Assembly: GCF_963662255.1 (NCBI RefSeq)
Contig: NC_085046.1
Coordinates: 97,977,324-98,041,323, forward strand
Direction: 5' to 3'
From: Cinclus cinclus
Taxonomy: Eukaryota > Chordata > Aves > Passeriformes > Cinclidae
DNA length: 64,000 nt
Within the stretch, counting starts at the first letter, position 1. Each line of letters opens with the position of its first letter. The position numbers and the translations under genes were made by a program. Below, in pieces: positions 36,201 to 51,200 of this stretch. The notes beneath the pieces were generated by a model that was given only the letters and a program-made list of their open reading frames with translations, did no database searches and was not told the origin of the DNA.

Positions 36201-39200
36201 TCAGGTAAGATTAAAGATGTGTAAGTGTCAAGCTGTCAATTTCTTGCCCATTTCCACATCAGCATCAAGAAATGACAAATGGCATAGTTTCCGAGGGCTT
36301 TATTATCATGGTTCTCCCTACCAGGTAAGTTCATTAAAGAAGCAGGTTTTGTAAAGAGTGTCATATCCTTATAACACTTCCCTTTTGGTCACTATTCATT
36401 CCATAATTTGTTAGGCAAATATAAGAATCACCATTCTTCTTATACAGTCTTCATTTTACTAGCTTCACATGAAAATAGAAACAGAGAACATGCATCCACC
36501 ATGAGTGGAAAGTAGAAAAGTAAAAAAAAATATGTAGGGTTGAACCCATGTGCGATGTTACTCCTGCATGGATTTGTTAGTGCACATCCATGTAAATTAT
36601 TTCCTTATTAATTTTGTAGTCTAAGGGTCTTATATAAGCAAGATTTTGACATGACTACAGTACAGCTAATAAATTTTGAATTTCCCAATCAGTAGCCTTT
36701 TGCACTCCTCATAGGTCTTTTCACTACCAGCTTTAAACAAAATTATTTAGGAGTTTAATAAGACAAAATATCCCTATTAGGGAAAATGAATGACACAAGA
36801 ATGGAAAGGATTCTGAATCTACAAGACAACCATATTCATATTTCCCTAAAGAATTCTTTAGTCCACAAAAACTTTTGCAGCTGTTCCAAATAACATTCAG
36901 TGATACCTTCAAAATAGGAAACTATGGGGATTTTTTTTCCAGTGGTATCACACAAATCAGACATTTAATCCCATTTTATATAATCAAGCAATTATTACCA
37001 CCTTCCTTGATCTCTGACAGGACAAATTAATCAAAAGAGCTTTTCTGCTTCTGCTTCTGGACATTTTTAGACTATCAGATGATATTGACCTAGAAAGAGT
37101 CAAAAAATACCATGGCTACCAACCTGGGATTCAAGGTTTTATTATGTGGCCTTGAAGAGACATCATGTCATGGTTAGTAATGGCTGTTAGAAGAGGTTCT
37201 GAGTGTTATGATACAGTAGCAATTTGTCAACAGCAAGTTTGACTAAAATTCTTCATATTTCGTTATAGAAATATAGACTGAATAATATTCAGGGAAAAAT
37301 AATTTGCATCATCTTAAAATTCCTGTTACTCTACCATGAACTAAAGTATTTAAAGAGTTGACATTTATCAGCCTTTAAAGATATTCTATTTCAAAACAAA
37401 CAAACAAACAAAAATAAAACAAATGAACAAAAAACCCTGTTCTGTATTAGAGTTCCTATGTAATACAAAAGTAATCTCGACTATTTGATCCCATACTAGT
37501 AAAAAACAGCAAAACCCCTTTGACCGATAGCTGCGTGTTCACCCATTTAGTCTTCTTAGAGAGGTATATTATGACACCCTTCTGAGTGAATACAAGGTGA
37601 AGCATTCAGCACTATGGAAGTGTCTGAATAACCTGAACTGTATGAATTCACTGTACAAAAATAAATTTCATATGTTTTAATACACACTTACTGAAACCTT
37701 TACCTATCACAATTAAGAAATGAGTTTATTTTCTGTGATTTATTGTTTGCCAAAGCTATGCTGCTAGAGGACTTCTAGAGAAGAGGTTTCTTAAGTGTCT
37801 TATAAATAAATATTTTCAGCTTATACCATGTATTATTTTGTTCATATGCATGTGTATTTTCTCCTTATACTAAAAAAAAAAATTAAAAAAAATGCACCAT
37901 TTGAACTATTAAATGTCTCTTCAGTACAGTCTTTTGTCTGCACTGCAGCATGTCAATCAAAATCAGAATTCCCCAGCTACATTTCTGCCTGGGAACTGAA
38001 AACATAATGATAAGATAATGCTATTTACAATACTATGAAGGAGTGAGTTCTAAATAGAGCCTTACTGTAAAACTCAGGAGAAAGGAAAGGTTCTGCCCCT
38101 TTTTGTTCTCCTCTGCTGTCCCCACTCATCCAGAGTCTTAAAGAAGGGGTTTTCCTGCCAGTTCTTTTCCAGCTGTTGAAGAGGCTGATGACTAGCTCTA
38201 CTTACAGCCTGCAACCTTATCAAAGAGTGGATATTGTTTGAGTGTTACCCTTATCATCCCCTGCAAAGAAAAAGACAACATTCAACTTTATTTCTAAGAA
38301 GATATTTTGGCTTTGGGGATATGCTTCCCCTTTTGTTTTCCTTCCTAATGGGCAGAACTGAATCTAGACCAGATGAAATTTAATTTTTGTCATGCTCTGT
38401 GAAGTTATCATTTGCATAACAAAGAATAAAAATAATAATTCCATATTATCTCTGATACTATTCGCTTACTTTTCTGTGGCACTGATATTTTAGTGAAAAG
38501 TATAAAACTATTTGTTTCCAAAGATAAGAGAGTGCCAGAAAACATGTACGGAATGTTTGTCTAAAACAAGGAGACAAATTCTGCAGCTTCAAGTGTTCAT
38601 CTTTTTATAACTTCTACTACATTCCATTAGCTTGTCACATCATGACATCTGAGTTATTCCTGAATCTTTTAATATTTGGAATTAAATAGAAAACTAGAGG
38701 TGTAGTCACACTGCCTTATGTGTTGCAGTGACCTGTGCTGTTCCTTTAACAGAAAATCAAATATTTAAGAATGTATCCAAGCAGGGAAGAGGTAAGAAAC
38801 AGAAAGCTACTTAAGGAAAGTTAGAAAGAAGAGTATGAACATTTTTATCTCAACATTACATCAATTTTCAGTATCAAATATATTTTATGTTTATATCTTA
38901 TGTTGCTAGTAGCAAATAGACAAACATAAGCAGTGTATCTGTACATGCATTTGAGTTAAAATAGCTTGTGGTTCTATTGACAAGTAGATTCATTTTACCC
39001 TGAAATTCTTGGGACTGTTATAAAAGTATGCAAAATATCAGCAGGTCTCCTTCTGAGAGAAAATAGCATCTTTTCAGGCTCCATTAATGTGACATTTTAA
39101 AACTCATTATGTTCAGTAGGATTCTGAATGAGAACATGTGTTTTTAACATATGATATTCAATATCTGGCAAAGATAATATATGTGTAGATTATATGCATC

Positions 39201-39894
39201 TGTGAAAAGAGAGGGATTTACATATTTTTTCATTCTTTTATGATCTGAAATTGTGCGTGATTGTAGCAAGGTTTTTCTTCTTTTCTTTTCTCTGCTGAAA
39301 TTAAAAAGATAACATATGACCCCTAGAAAACTTCACGGATCAAGGCAGAGATATAACAATCAAAGTCTACAGAGAGAATTCCCCATAGTATGACTTGGAA
39401 ATTAGAGTAAACCCACCCTGATGATAAATAAAGAGAATTATGAAGTGTGTTTTGGGGTATTTTTTCACATGATGGTATCCAGGAGGAAATCAATGTCTCA
39501 GAGGGTGAAACCCATGTATGCTTGGGTATGGTTTTGGTTTTTAAGATAAATACAACTTGATACTAAGCACTGTGGTATCTATTTAGACAAGTTTGCTTTC
39601 TGAATATATTTTTTATTCTAGAAAGAAATTTGGACTTATTGAAGTCTAATTTGTTGCTTTAAATTAGAAGATTTTGTTAAATTTTTTAAATAAGTTAAAC
39701 ACAGCTTTGGCCTCAAAATGAAACATAAGAACAGCAGAAGCAGTAATGATGAGTTACAGAGGACAGCTACTTTCTAACATCAGAAATATTTCTTGTGTCA
39801 TGATGCCACAGATAGAGATTCTCTGCACTCTATTTCAAATGTAGAAGTGTGGCCTTTGCTATTATAAAGCTCTAGGCCAAGTGACAGGTTTAAA
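33236..39894. other. Six and a half kilobases of AT-rich unique sequence, no gene seen
   Basis: No frame resembles a known protein and no transposable element was recognised. Short CAAA units lie near 37396-37412. This is one of the most repeat-poor intervals of the window. Confidence 0.5.
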
Positions 39895-39965
39895 TATTAT
39901 ATTATATTATATTATATTATATTATATTATATTAATTATATTAATTATATTAATTATATTATATT
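39895..39965 (+). repeat. (ATTAT)n pentanucleotide array
   Basis: About fourteen TATTA-type units; the right half is broken by three AATTAT variants at regular spacing. Confidence 0.9.
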
Positions 39966-42900
39966 GTAATTATTTCAACTCTTTCCAAGGAGTACATTTA
40001 TTTACCAATTTGATCATTTTCTATTCCTTCAAAACCAATTGAAAGTTAAGCTCTTGAAATCATAATAACTGGAGGATTAAGATTTATGTTCTGAAAACAG
40101 TTCAGAATAAATACTGCTATTTCTAAAATAACTATGCATTTATAGGTTTTGTGAACTCCTGAACCCTCCTTGAGTTCTAAAATACTAAGTTCCCTCTTTG
40201 AACATAGTATCAAACTGTACCAAGAAAACAGAAGGAAACAGACATCTTCCTTAATCCCTCTTGACCTGTGAAATTTGTCCTTCAGGATAAGTATGAAATG
40301 CTCAAGTCATTAGGGGATAGTAAAGGAAGGGAAAAAAAAAAAGACAACAAAAAGGATAACACAACAAAATATAGAAGTATATTTATCTCTAAAGTATAAA
40401 ACGAAAGAATGAGGTGCTGCCTGCTGTAAATATATGACTCCCTTTTGTTCTCCCATTCTTGCAGTGAATTTGAAGGTCGTGTGAAAGTCCTTTACTGGAA
40501 ATGAGGTCCCAAAATTGCTCTAAAAGCAAGTCTTCTTGATATACAGTTTCTGATCCCAAAAGAAAATTCCGTGATTTTCAAATGAAAGAGTAGGTGAATG
40601 TGCAACTTAATTACTGCAGCTTCCACAGCATGGCGTTTAGGGAGTCCATGTTATAAACAAAGACAATGGAAACTGCAGCTCCTGCATGGTGTTCCTAGCA
40701 CCTCCAGATCAGCTTGTGGTGGTTTTTTGACTACAAAACCACTGTTTCTTGCCCTGAAATTTTTCTTCTTTACTTCTTCTTATACTACAAATCCAAAACC
40801 ATGAAATTCAGCTGTAATTCCTTGGAACAAGGAGAAAACCTGATTATTTTACACCGGTTTTTGTTGAAAAAAAATATTAAATTTATAAAATTTATTAAAA
40901 TATTTTAGCAGGAAAAGAATCTTGCATTCATGTGCAGTGTTAGTATACTAATGTATATCATTCTACCAGCAGAAACAGATGATAATATTTTTAATTGGGT
41001 AAAAATTATCTGTTAAAGAAGTGCAGAGAGATCTGTGATAGTAAGGCTCTTAATAAGAATGCTATTATTGATATATTTATATTTTTATACCACTGCAATC
41101 ATGATCAGCATAGCTTTCCTTACAGCATATGTCTGGTATAGTATATGACAAATATAAACTGATTTATATGAGCCAATACATCTTGGCTGATTGTTTACCA
41201 CACATCTTATAATTAATATTTTCCAGAATTGCTTTCATCCCTCCAATCATTTTCATTGATGATATTCCTTTGCCAGCAGCTAACCAGGAAGCAAACTACA
41301 AAACCAACAAACCAAATAAAAAAATCACAGAATCTTAGGTTTTCTTTTAAAATTCAGTTTATTAAGGATTAAAATAATCTAAATATATGTTTCCTAGCAG
41401 AAATATCTAATTGGAAGTTAAAAAAGAGGTTTAAATATCTGTCCTCCTTTAGCATCACTCTTAAAACATCTCATTTTTATGTCATCCTTCTACTTAGTAA
41501 AGTAGATACTTTCACTGTGCATCAAACACTGTGTATGTAAATCTGACATGGAAAGAAAATAAAACCACAAATTGTTTACACCATTGGTAGTGTAGAGTAG
41601 AAGACTAAATGATTACTGAGAAAAGTCATAACAGAAAATATTTTAAATATATGTCAAGTACAGGACATTGTCAAGAAAGAGATGGGGGTTTTTTGAGATA
41701 TGTGAATCAAAGTTGATTCTGTTTCTTCTTCCCCTCCCTTGATTTTCCCAACAAATAGAGCACACATGAAAAACAAAACAAACAAACAAAAAAAAGAGAA
41801 TGATTTTGTACTGAGTGTTTTTTTTAAATATTAACATTTGCCTGTTTATAATTTTGTTTAATTTTTATCAAATAGTTCTCTAAATGTTAGTGAGAGGGGG
41901 TCTCATTACTCTTTTGTTTAGCTTTCATTTATTTGTCTATAAGACTGGAAACAGTTTTCTTTTTAGGAGTTGTATTAATGTAGTTTTTTTAGTTATAAAG
42001 TCTGTGAAGATACGATTTTTAACATTTCTCTAAATATTCACTAATCAATTTGGAATGACAAGTAAAAAGTAAGGCTCATCTGTGTTTTTCTTTTTTCTTT
42101 TTTTTTTTTTTTGTTTTTATTGTATTATAATTTAGCTGAGTAAATGTATTAGTTTAAAATATTTCATTAAGTCTAGACATCCCAGTGTTAACAAAGCTGT
42201 ACAAGAGGTAGCTGCGATATTGTAATAGAAAGCTGTGTATGTTTCTTTCTTTGCCTGAATGGCTCTGTTCAAATTATAGTAAAATTTGATGGGGGGTGAT
42301 TAAATTCCATTTCCATAGGATCAAAAATAATTTAATTTTAGATTGGTAAAGTCTTTATTAATGTAAAGAGATGACATTTTAAAATAGGCTATTACTATTT
42401 TTTGCAGAAAAGAAGAAGTGCTTTATGCTGGTGTATATTTGTGAACTATTGCATAAATCATAGAGAGCATCAGTACTTAGGTAAAGACACTGGAAAATAT
42501 GCATTTATCTTTAACCAAGAAAGAGCTGCAATTCTATTTTTTATTTTGGCCTCCCATGTTTCTTTCTATAGTGTAAAATTAACCTAGCCAGATAGTGAAT
42601 AACATAAATTAAAAATGAAAAAGGATCAGAGCAGAATACCTGCAAACATTCTCAGGGTAACTATTTTGTGAGAAACACCTCCCTCTATGTAAGACAAATG
42701 ATATTCACTTCAGAATAACAGCCCAAAGGTTAGAAAACGATGTTATTTCTCTGCAAATAATAGAAATAAGGGAATGTGGGGAGGTTCCGTTTAGTGTCTT
42801 ATCATGCTTTTTATGTTGCAGATCAACACTTTGTATCTTCATTTTGGTAGCAATTTTTCCACAGACCAACGAAAAATTTTCTGACTATATCTGCTAATGC

Positions 42901-45900
42901 AAAGATTATTTCTAATGATGGAGTATTTCTGCTCACGTTTAGGACAAGAAGAAAACAGAAAGAAAGATATTCTGGAAGAACAAGAACAAGGGAGCTTTAC
43001 TATAAGAACTTAAAATGATCCCTGATTTCTTTCTGACACAGTGATTTCCTGGAGCAAGTTCAAAAATGTCTTCTTGTTTTACTGTGATGCCATCCATTGA
43101 AGATGGTGCTTTTTGTAGAAAGTCACTTTGAAGTGGAGTTCAAAGCAAGGGGACAAGTAGATTGAATAAATGCACTTTCTCTAAATAGAAACTGTGGTGA
43201 TATGAAATTCCATTCATGATTGTTTTCCAAAAAAGATCCATTAGTAAGGTAACAAATGACAAAAAAAAAGTGTATATGAATATCTCAGTAACAGGTAGAA
43301 TTTCTTCCATGAAAGCCTAATTGCTCTATCTTTTCTCTAAGACATGGAGATTCTGTTTTGCCTAGCTGTAAGATAAGCACTTCTGCTATTCATTGACTCT
43401 TCTTTTCCATTTGAAATTATGGGCTGTTCATTATATGACCATGAGATGTGTAAATTGAAGGGAGAAGTGATACCAAAGGAAGATAGATTTCAAAGACAAT
43501 AACCTAAAAATATTCACAAAAGAGAAGAAAATGTACAGCTCAAACAAACACCAGGTTGAAAATTATAATAAAAACCATGTTGTTGCTGAATGGCAGTTTT
43601 AGCTACTTTTGCCATATTAACAGGTCTCTTCAGATATACACACTGCATCTGAATTTTTATTACAGTACAAAAAAAGCTTCAACCTGGCCTCAAGTGCTCC
43701 AGTGTTTTTATATATGCAAGACTAGTACAGTGTTGCCTAAATTACAGAATGGTGTATTGCCTCCAGTTCTATCCTCTGTATAATTTCAAAGAATACTTAA
43801 CAGTGCTAAAATACATATTTATTAGAGATCTTTACCCTCTGCTCTTAATTTAACTGCTCTCTTAAAAAAAAAAAAAACAACAAAAAAAAAACACCCTCTG
43901 CATTCACTGTTGACAACTTTTGTTCTGCTGTAAAAACATAAGAAATTACATTCACAGACAAGACACAGTTAGCACTTTCTCACTGTAATCAACTAATTGT
44001 GCAGGCTCTTCTGTGCTTTATGTGATATCTTTAATAAATGAAATCTTAAGGCAATGAAATAGCAGAGACTGCTAGTGAAAGTAAATCAGTCACAATCTGG
44101 ACATAAAGGTGTTCATCCTCTAGAAAACGTCTTGATGCTCCTGAGAGGGCACTACTGAAGTGAACATTACTGTACTGTCATATGTGTGGGATTCAGGTCA
44201 AGTTGCCAATAAACAACCAATGTTAGGAATATAAAAGTCATGTGACAATAGAAATAGCACATTGAGTGCTACTTATAATCTATATATTGACTACAAATTG
44301 CACAGGTGGAGTGAAGGGCAACCTGCTGATCTCTCTAGAACAATTATTGGTAAATTAATTGTATGACCTGAAAAATTATAATGTACAAACAGATCAGTTG
44401 CAATGCTAATGGCATCAAAAAGTCAAATAGCATCTTATTTTTTCAGTTAATATTCCTCATTTTTTTCAGTTTGACCTTACCAGTGAAGTATTGATTTTCA
44501 TCTACTTGTTGACTGAAGAGGGTGGTCATACGGTGTTATTGTCACTTTGACATTTGCTCTGTAAGAAGCTATGCATGGTAAAGATTTCTGGTCTGAACTT
44601 TGATTAAAGAGGAGTCATATGTCAATAACAGTCTCACGGTTTCAAAACAAGTAAAATCAAACCCCTAGAAGGATTAAACACTGAAATATTTAAAACAGCA
44701 GATGTCTAGCTTGATCCCTAGACACAGCTATAACTCAATGACTGAACAAAACTATGGATAGTGAGTCAGAATAAAAAGTACTGAGCAGCAGAACTCACCA
44801 TCTCACCTGAGGTTTCAGCTATAGTGCACATTATTTATTAAACTGTCAATCTGCCATAACTAGGATAGCATTAGATAGAGTTCCACAGCAACCAGCTCAG
44901 GACCACCTGGGAGTGTTATATCAGTAAGTCTTGAAATCATTATCCAGATGCTTCAGGGTAAGGCAGTGGCTGCCAGTAAAGTCAGTGATAATTCTGACTA
45001 ATTCTGACTAAATATGGACATCGTTTTTCTTTTCACACCAGAGAAAGTGGTAATCACCGTACGGAATAAAGTGACAATAGATTGGGAGTTTAAAATGGAA
45101 ATGTCATCCATCCCTAGAAGCATGATAGTGACAGTGAAAACCACTGCTGTTTCTCTCAGGCTTTGAAACTGTCCTTGACATAATAACAGTCAGAAGAATC
45201 TGTTGAAAAGAGTCCACCCTAAAGGTAAACTGAATGGTGAAGACCACACTGACATGATTTTCTGCTCACAGGCAAAATCAAGAAATGTTCAGAAGATAAA
45301 AAAGTCTATGTATGCTCCTTGCCCCTAACCAAATTCATTAGTATAGGGATTCTACAAAAATAACGATAGAGATTTCTGTTCAGGCAAGTAAATGTCTGCT
45401 CAATTTAAATTGGGAAGTTTTAGCAGCAAGCGTGAAACATTTAGAAATACTTTTTTTACCTAAAATGGAACCAAACAAGGCAGTATTTTTGGACATGTTT
45501 AGTTTATTATTGTATAGGTATATATTATTGCACAGGTATCATATCTATGTATCATAAAGTATGTTATTCATTACAAATGGTTTTATCTCAGAAGCATCTT
45601 ACTGTTAGCAGAAAGCATGTTAAACCCATTGTAAAAACCAAAATTTAAGAACAGTTCTAATATCATGTGGATACTAAATAAGAAATGCCTAAAAATGGAG
45701 TCACACAGACAGCAATAGTGATTACAGTTCTTGGGAAAAGAAACATAGCTGGGATAAAGGTATGGGTCTTCAAACAATAGTGAGTGCCCTGCAATTGCTC
45801 TTACCACTTCTCTATATGTCTGACACTTTTTTTTAGAACTGTCACTTCAACCAGTCACCCACAGGCTGTCTTTGTGCTCTTGGTACAAAATGGTTAAATG

Positions 45901-46639
45901 TCTTAAATAGTGAGTCTCAAAGCATTGCCTATAGCTGGTATCAAAGCAAAGCTCCTGTGAGCTGAGCTGCACCAGACATCTGCTGCATATATCAAATAAC
46001 TAACCATCCATAAGAATTTTGTATGGACAGTTTAAATACAATGAATGGTTAAGACTGACCCATTAAACATTACTGAGACATTCTCAAGGTAAATATTCAG
46101 TCATAGAACATCAACTTCACACCATGAGATACAATTAAAGGTCATCTGCTATGGCAGAGAACATATGCTGATGTTATCAAACATATGGAGAAAAAAAGGG
46201 AAATTACACTGAACACAAGGCAACAAAATAAAATAAGGATAATGTAGGCATGATGCAGCATCTGTCACATCTCTGGATGGGAGTGTGATGCAAAACTTTA
46301 ACAGAAACCCCACAAGTAAAGTTGCCCATATTTTCAGTTGACAGTGGAATCTTTGTTGATGTAGAATGTGTCATCAGTAACAAAACACCTTATCAAAATC
46401 TGAAAAATGTTGGTATCATTGTAAACATTCTACTGGCAACACTACAGTATGAAAACAAACAAGCAAACAAGTAATTAGTTTCAAATTATATCTATTGAAG
46501 TACAGTAATTCCTGAGAAGGCTTCCCACAAATCTCAAAACAGTTTTCCCCAGAAATTTTCTTTAAGCGAAATTACCACTTGAGTGTAGCTCAGCACCAAA
46601 ATGAGGAGATTGTTTCTAACAGCCACAAAGGAGACCGAC
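39966..46639. other. AT-rich unique sequence, no gene seen
   Basis: No gene or transposable element was identified. There is a poly-T stretch near 42087-42112 and an A-rich stretch near 43864-43890. AATCACAGAATCTTAGG near 41325 looks slightly like a CR1 end but is too short to call. Confidence 0.5.
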
Positions 46640-47260
46640 CAGCTGCATACGTGGCAGCTTTGTCATCAGTTTCACAGATGTTTGCAAATCTTATCTGTCT
46701 CAGCTGTTTGGTGGGTATTCATGTCTTCTGTGGTCTGAGGGACTGAATTACACTTCTTCCCCTCTGCTGTATTAATATGATATTACATGATGTGAGGAAG
46801 GTATGAGGATGGGCAAATACAGGAGGAAGGTATCCTGGGAGCATAGGTGACAGCATGACAGACAGGGTAGGGATCTCACCAGAGGTCTTGTCCCCAGTAC
46901 TTGACCAAGGAGGACAGGGAAAGATCAGCGAGTGAAAGTAGGTTAGAAAAGGTCCTGGGCTGGCTGTGGAGGATCACAGGGAAAAGCAACATGTGGGCAT
47001 CCAGGCTACTAAAGTACAACCCAGCAAGCACAACCCAGGCAAGAGCCAGGACAAAGGGCCTGAACTTCAGTGCAGCCCCTGCAGGAGAAACCTTGGCTCC
47101 CAGAAACTGTTTCCAGTTGTTGTCCCAGGCCACTTCACAGTAAAGCTGTCTCTAACCACCTGCATCCCAGCCCTGGGAGAAGAAAAGAGGTTGAAAAGTC
47201 TGTTGGTGCATGGCTGCTTTTCTGAACTAGATGAGACTTTAACCTTTACCTCACCATAAT
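46640..47260. other. GC-richer block, unidentified
   Basis: About 600 bp stand out from AT-rich flanks by composition, most clearly at 46850-47170. Frames of 80-97 codons occur on both strands without recognisable domains. It could be an old LTR, an exon of a non-coding RNA or another repeat. I did not recognise it. Confidence 0.4.
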
Positions 47261-47835
47261 CCCAAATGAAATGTTATTGCTTTTGTGAAGCTTGTGCAGG
47301 AAAGTCAATATTTGTCATTACTGGAAGCAGAAAAGAGAAGGTGTATGACTCTATAACCCATGTGAGTGTAAATCAGTTCTTCTTATTATTAGTTCATGTA
47401 AAAACTGTCCCTCTGTATCATAAGCCTGCAGAAAACTAAACTACTGAGAGCTAGCACTGCCTCACTCCACTAGAAATAAATTTATATTGTTAAGAATATC
47501 CTTGAAGGGCAAAACAATATGAGAAAATCGGATGCCTTAAATGTAGACTGTATTACATGTGAGAATATGACCTGCATGCTTAATCTAAAAACCAGATTGT
47601 TTTCTCAGGCTTTTTTTAACTTTATCCAGATGTAGCTGAATTACATTTCTCAGCCACCAACTGTACTTGCTTAGTGTGTGAAAAACATCTCCTATGTTTA
47701 GAATTGAACACATAGAAGTGCCCCAGAAGCCTGTTTACCTCTGCCTTGAAATCCTCCAAATAGCAGACGTTAGTTTTGAATTACAGGACCTAACTCAGTC
47801 TCACAGTGTATACTCTATTAGTATTTCTATTAGCA
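47261..47835. other. Unique sequence, nothing recognised
   Basis: No gene or repeat was identified. Confidence 0.45.
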
Positions 47836-47895
47836 CTATTCTATTCTATTCTATTCTATTCTATTCTATTCTATTCTATTCTATTCTATTCTATT
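47836..47895 (+). repeat. (CTATT)n array, 12 perfect units
   Basis: Exactly twelve CTATT units without interruption. Nearby ATTTCTATT words on both sides suggest the seed sequence. Confidence 0.95.
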
Positions 47896-48179
47896 AATAT
47901 TTCTATACTCTATCTAATATTTCTATTGAACAAACCTCAGATGTTGCCAATAATCCTATGTGTAGACAAATGGGGACCCAGACTTTGAATTTTCAGTTCA
48001 CTCTTAATTTAGGGATACCAAAGGAATAAAAACAATGTTGAAAAATTGAGCCAAAGCCATCCTTTTAAAATTCTTTTTGCGCATTTGAATTTGATGCCTC
48101 TTTGTCTCAGCCCTACAAAATCTTTATATGCTCTATATAAAGTTAAATTATGAACACAGTGGAACATCTTCATGCAGCT

Positions 48180-48262
48180 GAACACAGAATTACAGGCTCA
48201 TTTAGGCTGGAAAAGACCATTAAGACCATCAAGTTCAACTATTAACCTACTACCAACTGGTT
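48180..48262 (-). mobile_element. CR1 3' tail fragment, minus strand
   Basis: ACAGAATTACAGGCTCATTT, then AGGCTGGAAAAGACC and ATCAAGTTCAACTATT, is the inverse of a CR1 3' end. It is only about 80 bp long. Confidence 0.6.
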
Positions 48263-51200
48263 TAGATGATGATAGATTTCAGTGCTGATCAAAATCACCA
48301 AAAAAAGTCAGTCTAAAATCACTACATTTCAATGAATAGCAAGAAATCTACATAAGATTTTGACAATTTATAAAAATCACATTATAAAATAAATAATTAC
48401 CTAAAAAAAGAAACTTGGAAATTGAGACAATAGTGGAATTATCATTATATACATATAAGAATAGTCAAATTCTTATACCTTCTCATAAGATGTCTAAAGG
48501 GTTTTTTGGGTTTTTTTCTTGATTAGTCATCGAATACACAGAACGTCACAAAAGTTTTAGGAAAGATTATCAGCTACTGCACAGAATCAGATTGTTGTTG
48601 ACTAAGTTAGGAGTGATATTGTAAAAAATATCTACTTGTTCAAAAACAATTTAACCTCACACAGGCTGGGACAAGAAACGAGTCTGATTTCTGATAATGA
48701 AGCACAGCTTCTTACATATTCAAGCTATTAATGAGAGATGTCTGAGGAACAACACTTCAAAACAAAATTCAGTGTACAACATCCATGATGAAATATCTTG
48801 CAGTGCAGTTCCATTGATGGCAAACTCTCTATGAGAAGTGAATAATTTTCAACATAGAAAGAGCAATCTCTTTCCTCATTGAATTTTCATACTTTAAGCA
48901 CTGAATAATCAACCAGGCCATTAAAAGTGGGGTTAATAATAACTATTTTGAAAGCTCATGTGAAAGCAGATAGTGCTTCCATGTGACCGTCTGCTTTGTA
49001 TATGCCCTGGTATCAATATACTGTGAGAACAGCATATGGTTCCTTTGATGGAAAGTAATGGAAAATGACAGACTGTTTGAAGATGTTGTGGTGCCAATTT
49101 CATGAATAACGCATTAGGGTAACAGGTATAATCAGTGCAGTTTAATAGTCTGCAGCCTCCAGAGATACAACAGCAGCATACAGAGGAATTATCCTTGTAC
49201 TAGGACCACCTGACACTTGTATTTTTTCCCTTGATTTTATTTGATTATGAGTACACTAAAAATATGTCTTGAAAAATGCAGAGTCAGAAACAAAAATGTT
49301 ACATTCTGAGTTAGAATTAATTTAGTATGCATGTTCTGTGCAATTTACCTTTTAATAATAAGCACAAATTTCAAAATCCCTTTTCTCTCTTTTAAATTGA
49401 ACATAGGTTTTAGAGTTCAAAATTGTATAGGAAGATCAATCTTATGGTTGTTATTCATCCACTGAAATAAAATAATTTTCTATATTGCGGGATGCCTTCA
49501 TGCCATTTGAAATGACACAGCACACTACACATGTACCAAAATTGGTCTTAATTTGATAATTTTTCTATACCAAAACCAAGTCTAAGGATAAATTTAATAA
49601 AACCCTGCCTTGCAGAATGCTGCTAAAAGATTTTGCATGAAGAATGTGTTGATTTGTATTTAACAATGATAGAAAAGCTCTGTGAAAGAGATTTACACTT
49701 GGAGACACATAATCCCCTTGGCACTCAGGTCTTACATTATGATGTCATGACCCCATAATAACGAATAAGAATTAGAGTAAATGACTTGGGACACAGGATT
49801 ACAGTCCCAGTACTTGCACTTTTACTCAATGAAGGATGCTTATGTTTCTGAGTTAAAAGTTCCATTTTCGACCTGACAAATGAGCTACAGTGATGTATGT
49901 CCAGGTTTCAACTTTATGAATCTATTCTGATTGCTATATATCTGCTTCTGAAAAGACATCTTGGCAGATCTCACTTTTTAAAAATTGCAGGATGGCTTTT
50001 TAAATAGCATTATGGAAGTCAAAAAGAGAGTGAATATTAATTCTGTATGTGTGTGGATATATATTCATGTGTATTCACATAAATCCATATCCTACAAATA
50101 AGAAACAATGGTAATATAGGATAGGTTGATGTGGAAATATTTTTGAAATGTAAAATAAAGTTCTCTAAAAAACATCAAGTCAATCATCACAAATAATCTG
50201 CTATAGAACAGTACTGCTCATTAAATGAAATACTCTGTGTTAAAATAATCTGTTCTGGTCTTTCCACCTGTTCTGCACTGCAGTTATAATTGCCTGTATG
50301 AATACTTCATGTTGTGCAGCTCTTAAGCAGCATATGCAAAAAGCCATTATAACGTATTGGGGCTAAATTGCTATATTTTACATTTATTGCAACTTCAGAA
50401 TATCTAAGGTTTTTAACTCTGAATTCTTAGAAGTTCAAATACTGTCATTCATTATTAGAAACAACATTTCTTATGATGAAAGTATTTCTTATTCATACTG
50501 ATGCCTTGGGTTTTAGTTAGCAAAAGTCTAGTCTTGTAAAGAATAATACATTTAAACATGATAAATAAAAGTTTTGCCTTTATAATCTGGCTTTTGTAAA
50601 TATATTTCATTCACACCTGGGAAATTTTGAATGCAGGAAAGGTGATCTCTATAATAGCCTGCAACTTTCTTTCTTTTTAAAATTTTTTTATTTCCCACAG
50701 ATTGTGTAAACATGTTGTCACCCTTCAGTTACTTGGGTAGTTTGAATCCATTCTGTTATTAAAAACTCCCTTGTCAGCCTCACCTAACACTCAAGAAGCC
50801 TCTATCATTTGTATGCCAGCCATTTCTGACAGAACCATAGCTGATTTTTATTGTTATTGTTTTCTTTCTTGGCAATAAAGACTTTCTAATGCTAAAAAGT
50901 TCTGCCATGTTTCTACCACAATGAAAACCATAGCAGGCACTGGAGTTGCTGTCGGCCTGTAGGATTAACTTTGTTAGCAATATCTGATACCACTTAGTTG
51001 ATTCAGAATAACTGAAATATTCTTTATAATCTAGTTTTTCTGTTGGATTGAGGAAACAAATCAACACTGGACAGACTTGATAATTTCTCCATCTATTGTA
51101 TTAGTTCAGTTTTTGAGATGTTAAAATTACTAGAGAATTGTATCACTTGGCTGAACTTATTCAGCTGTTAAAAAAAAAGAAAAAAAAAAAGACCAAGCCC

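Noticed and set aside
41320..41345. AATCACAGAATCTTAGG, like a CR1 3' end
   Set aside because: The match is under 20 bp and nothing after it continues the CR1 pattern.
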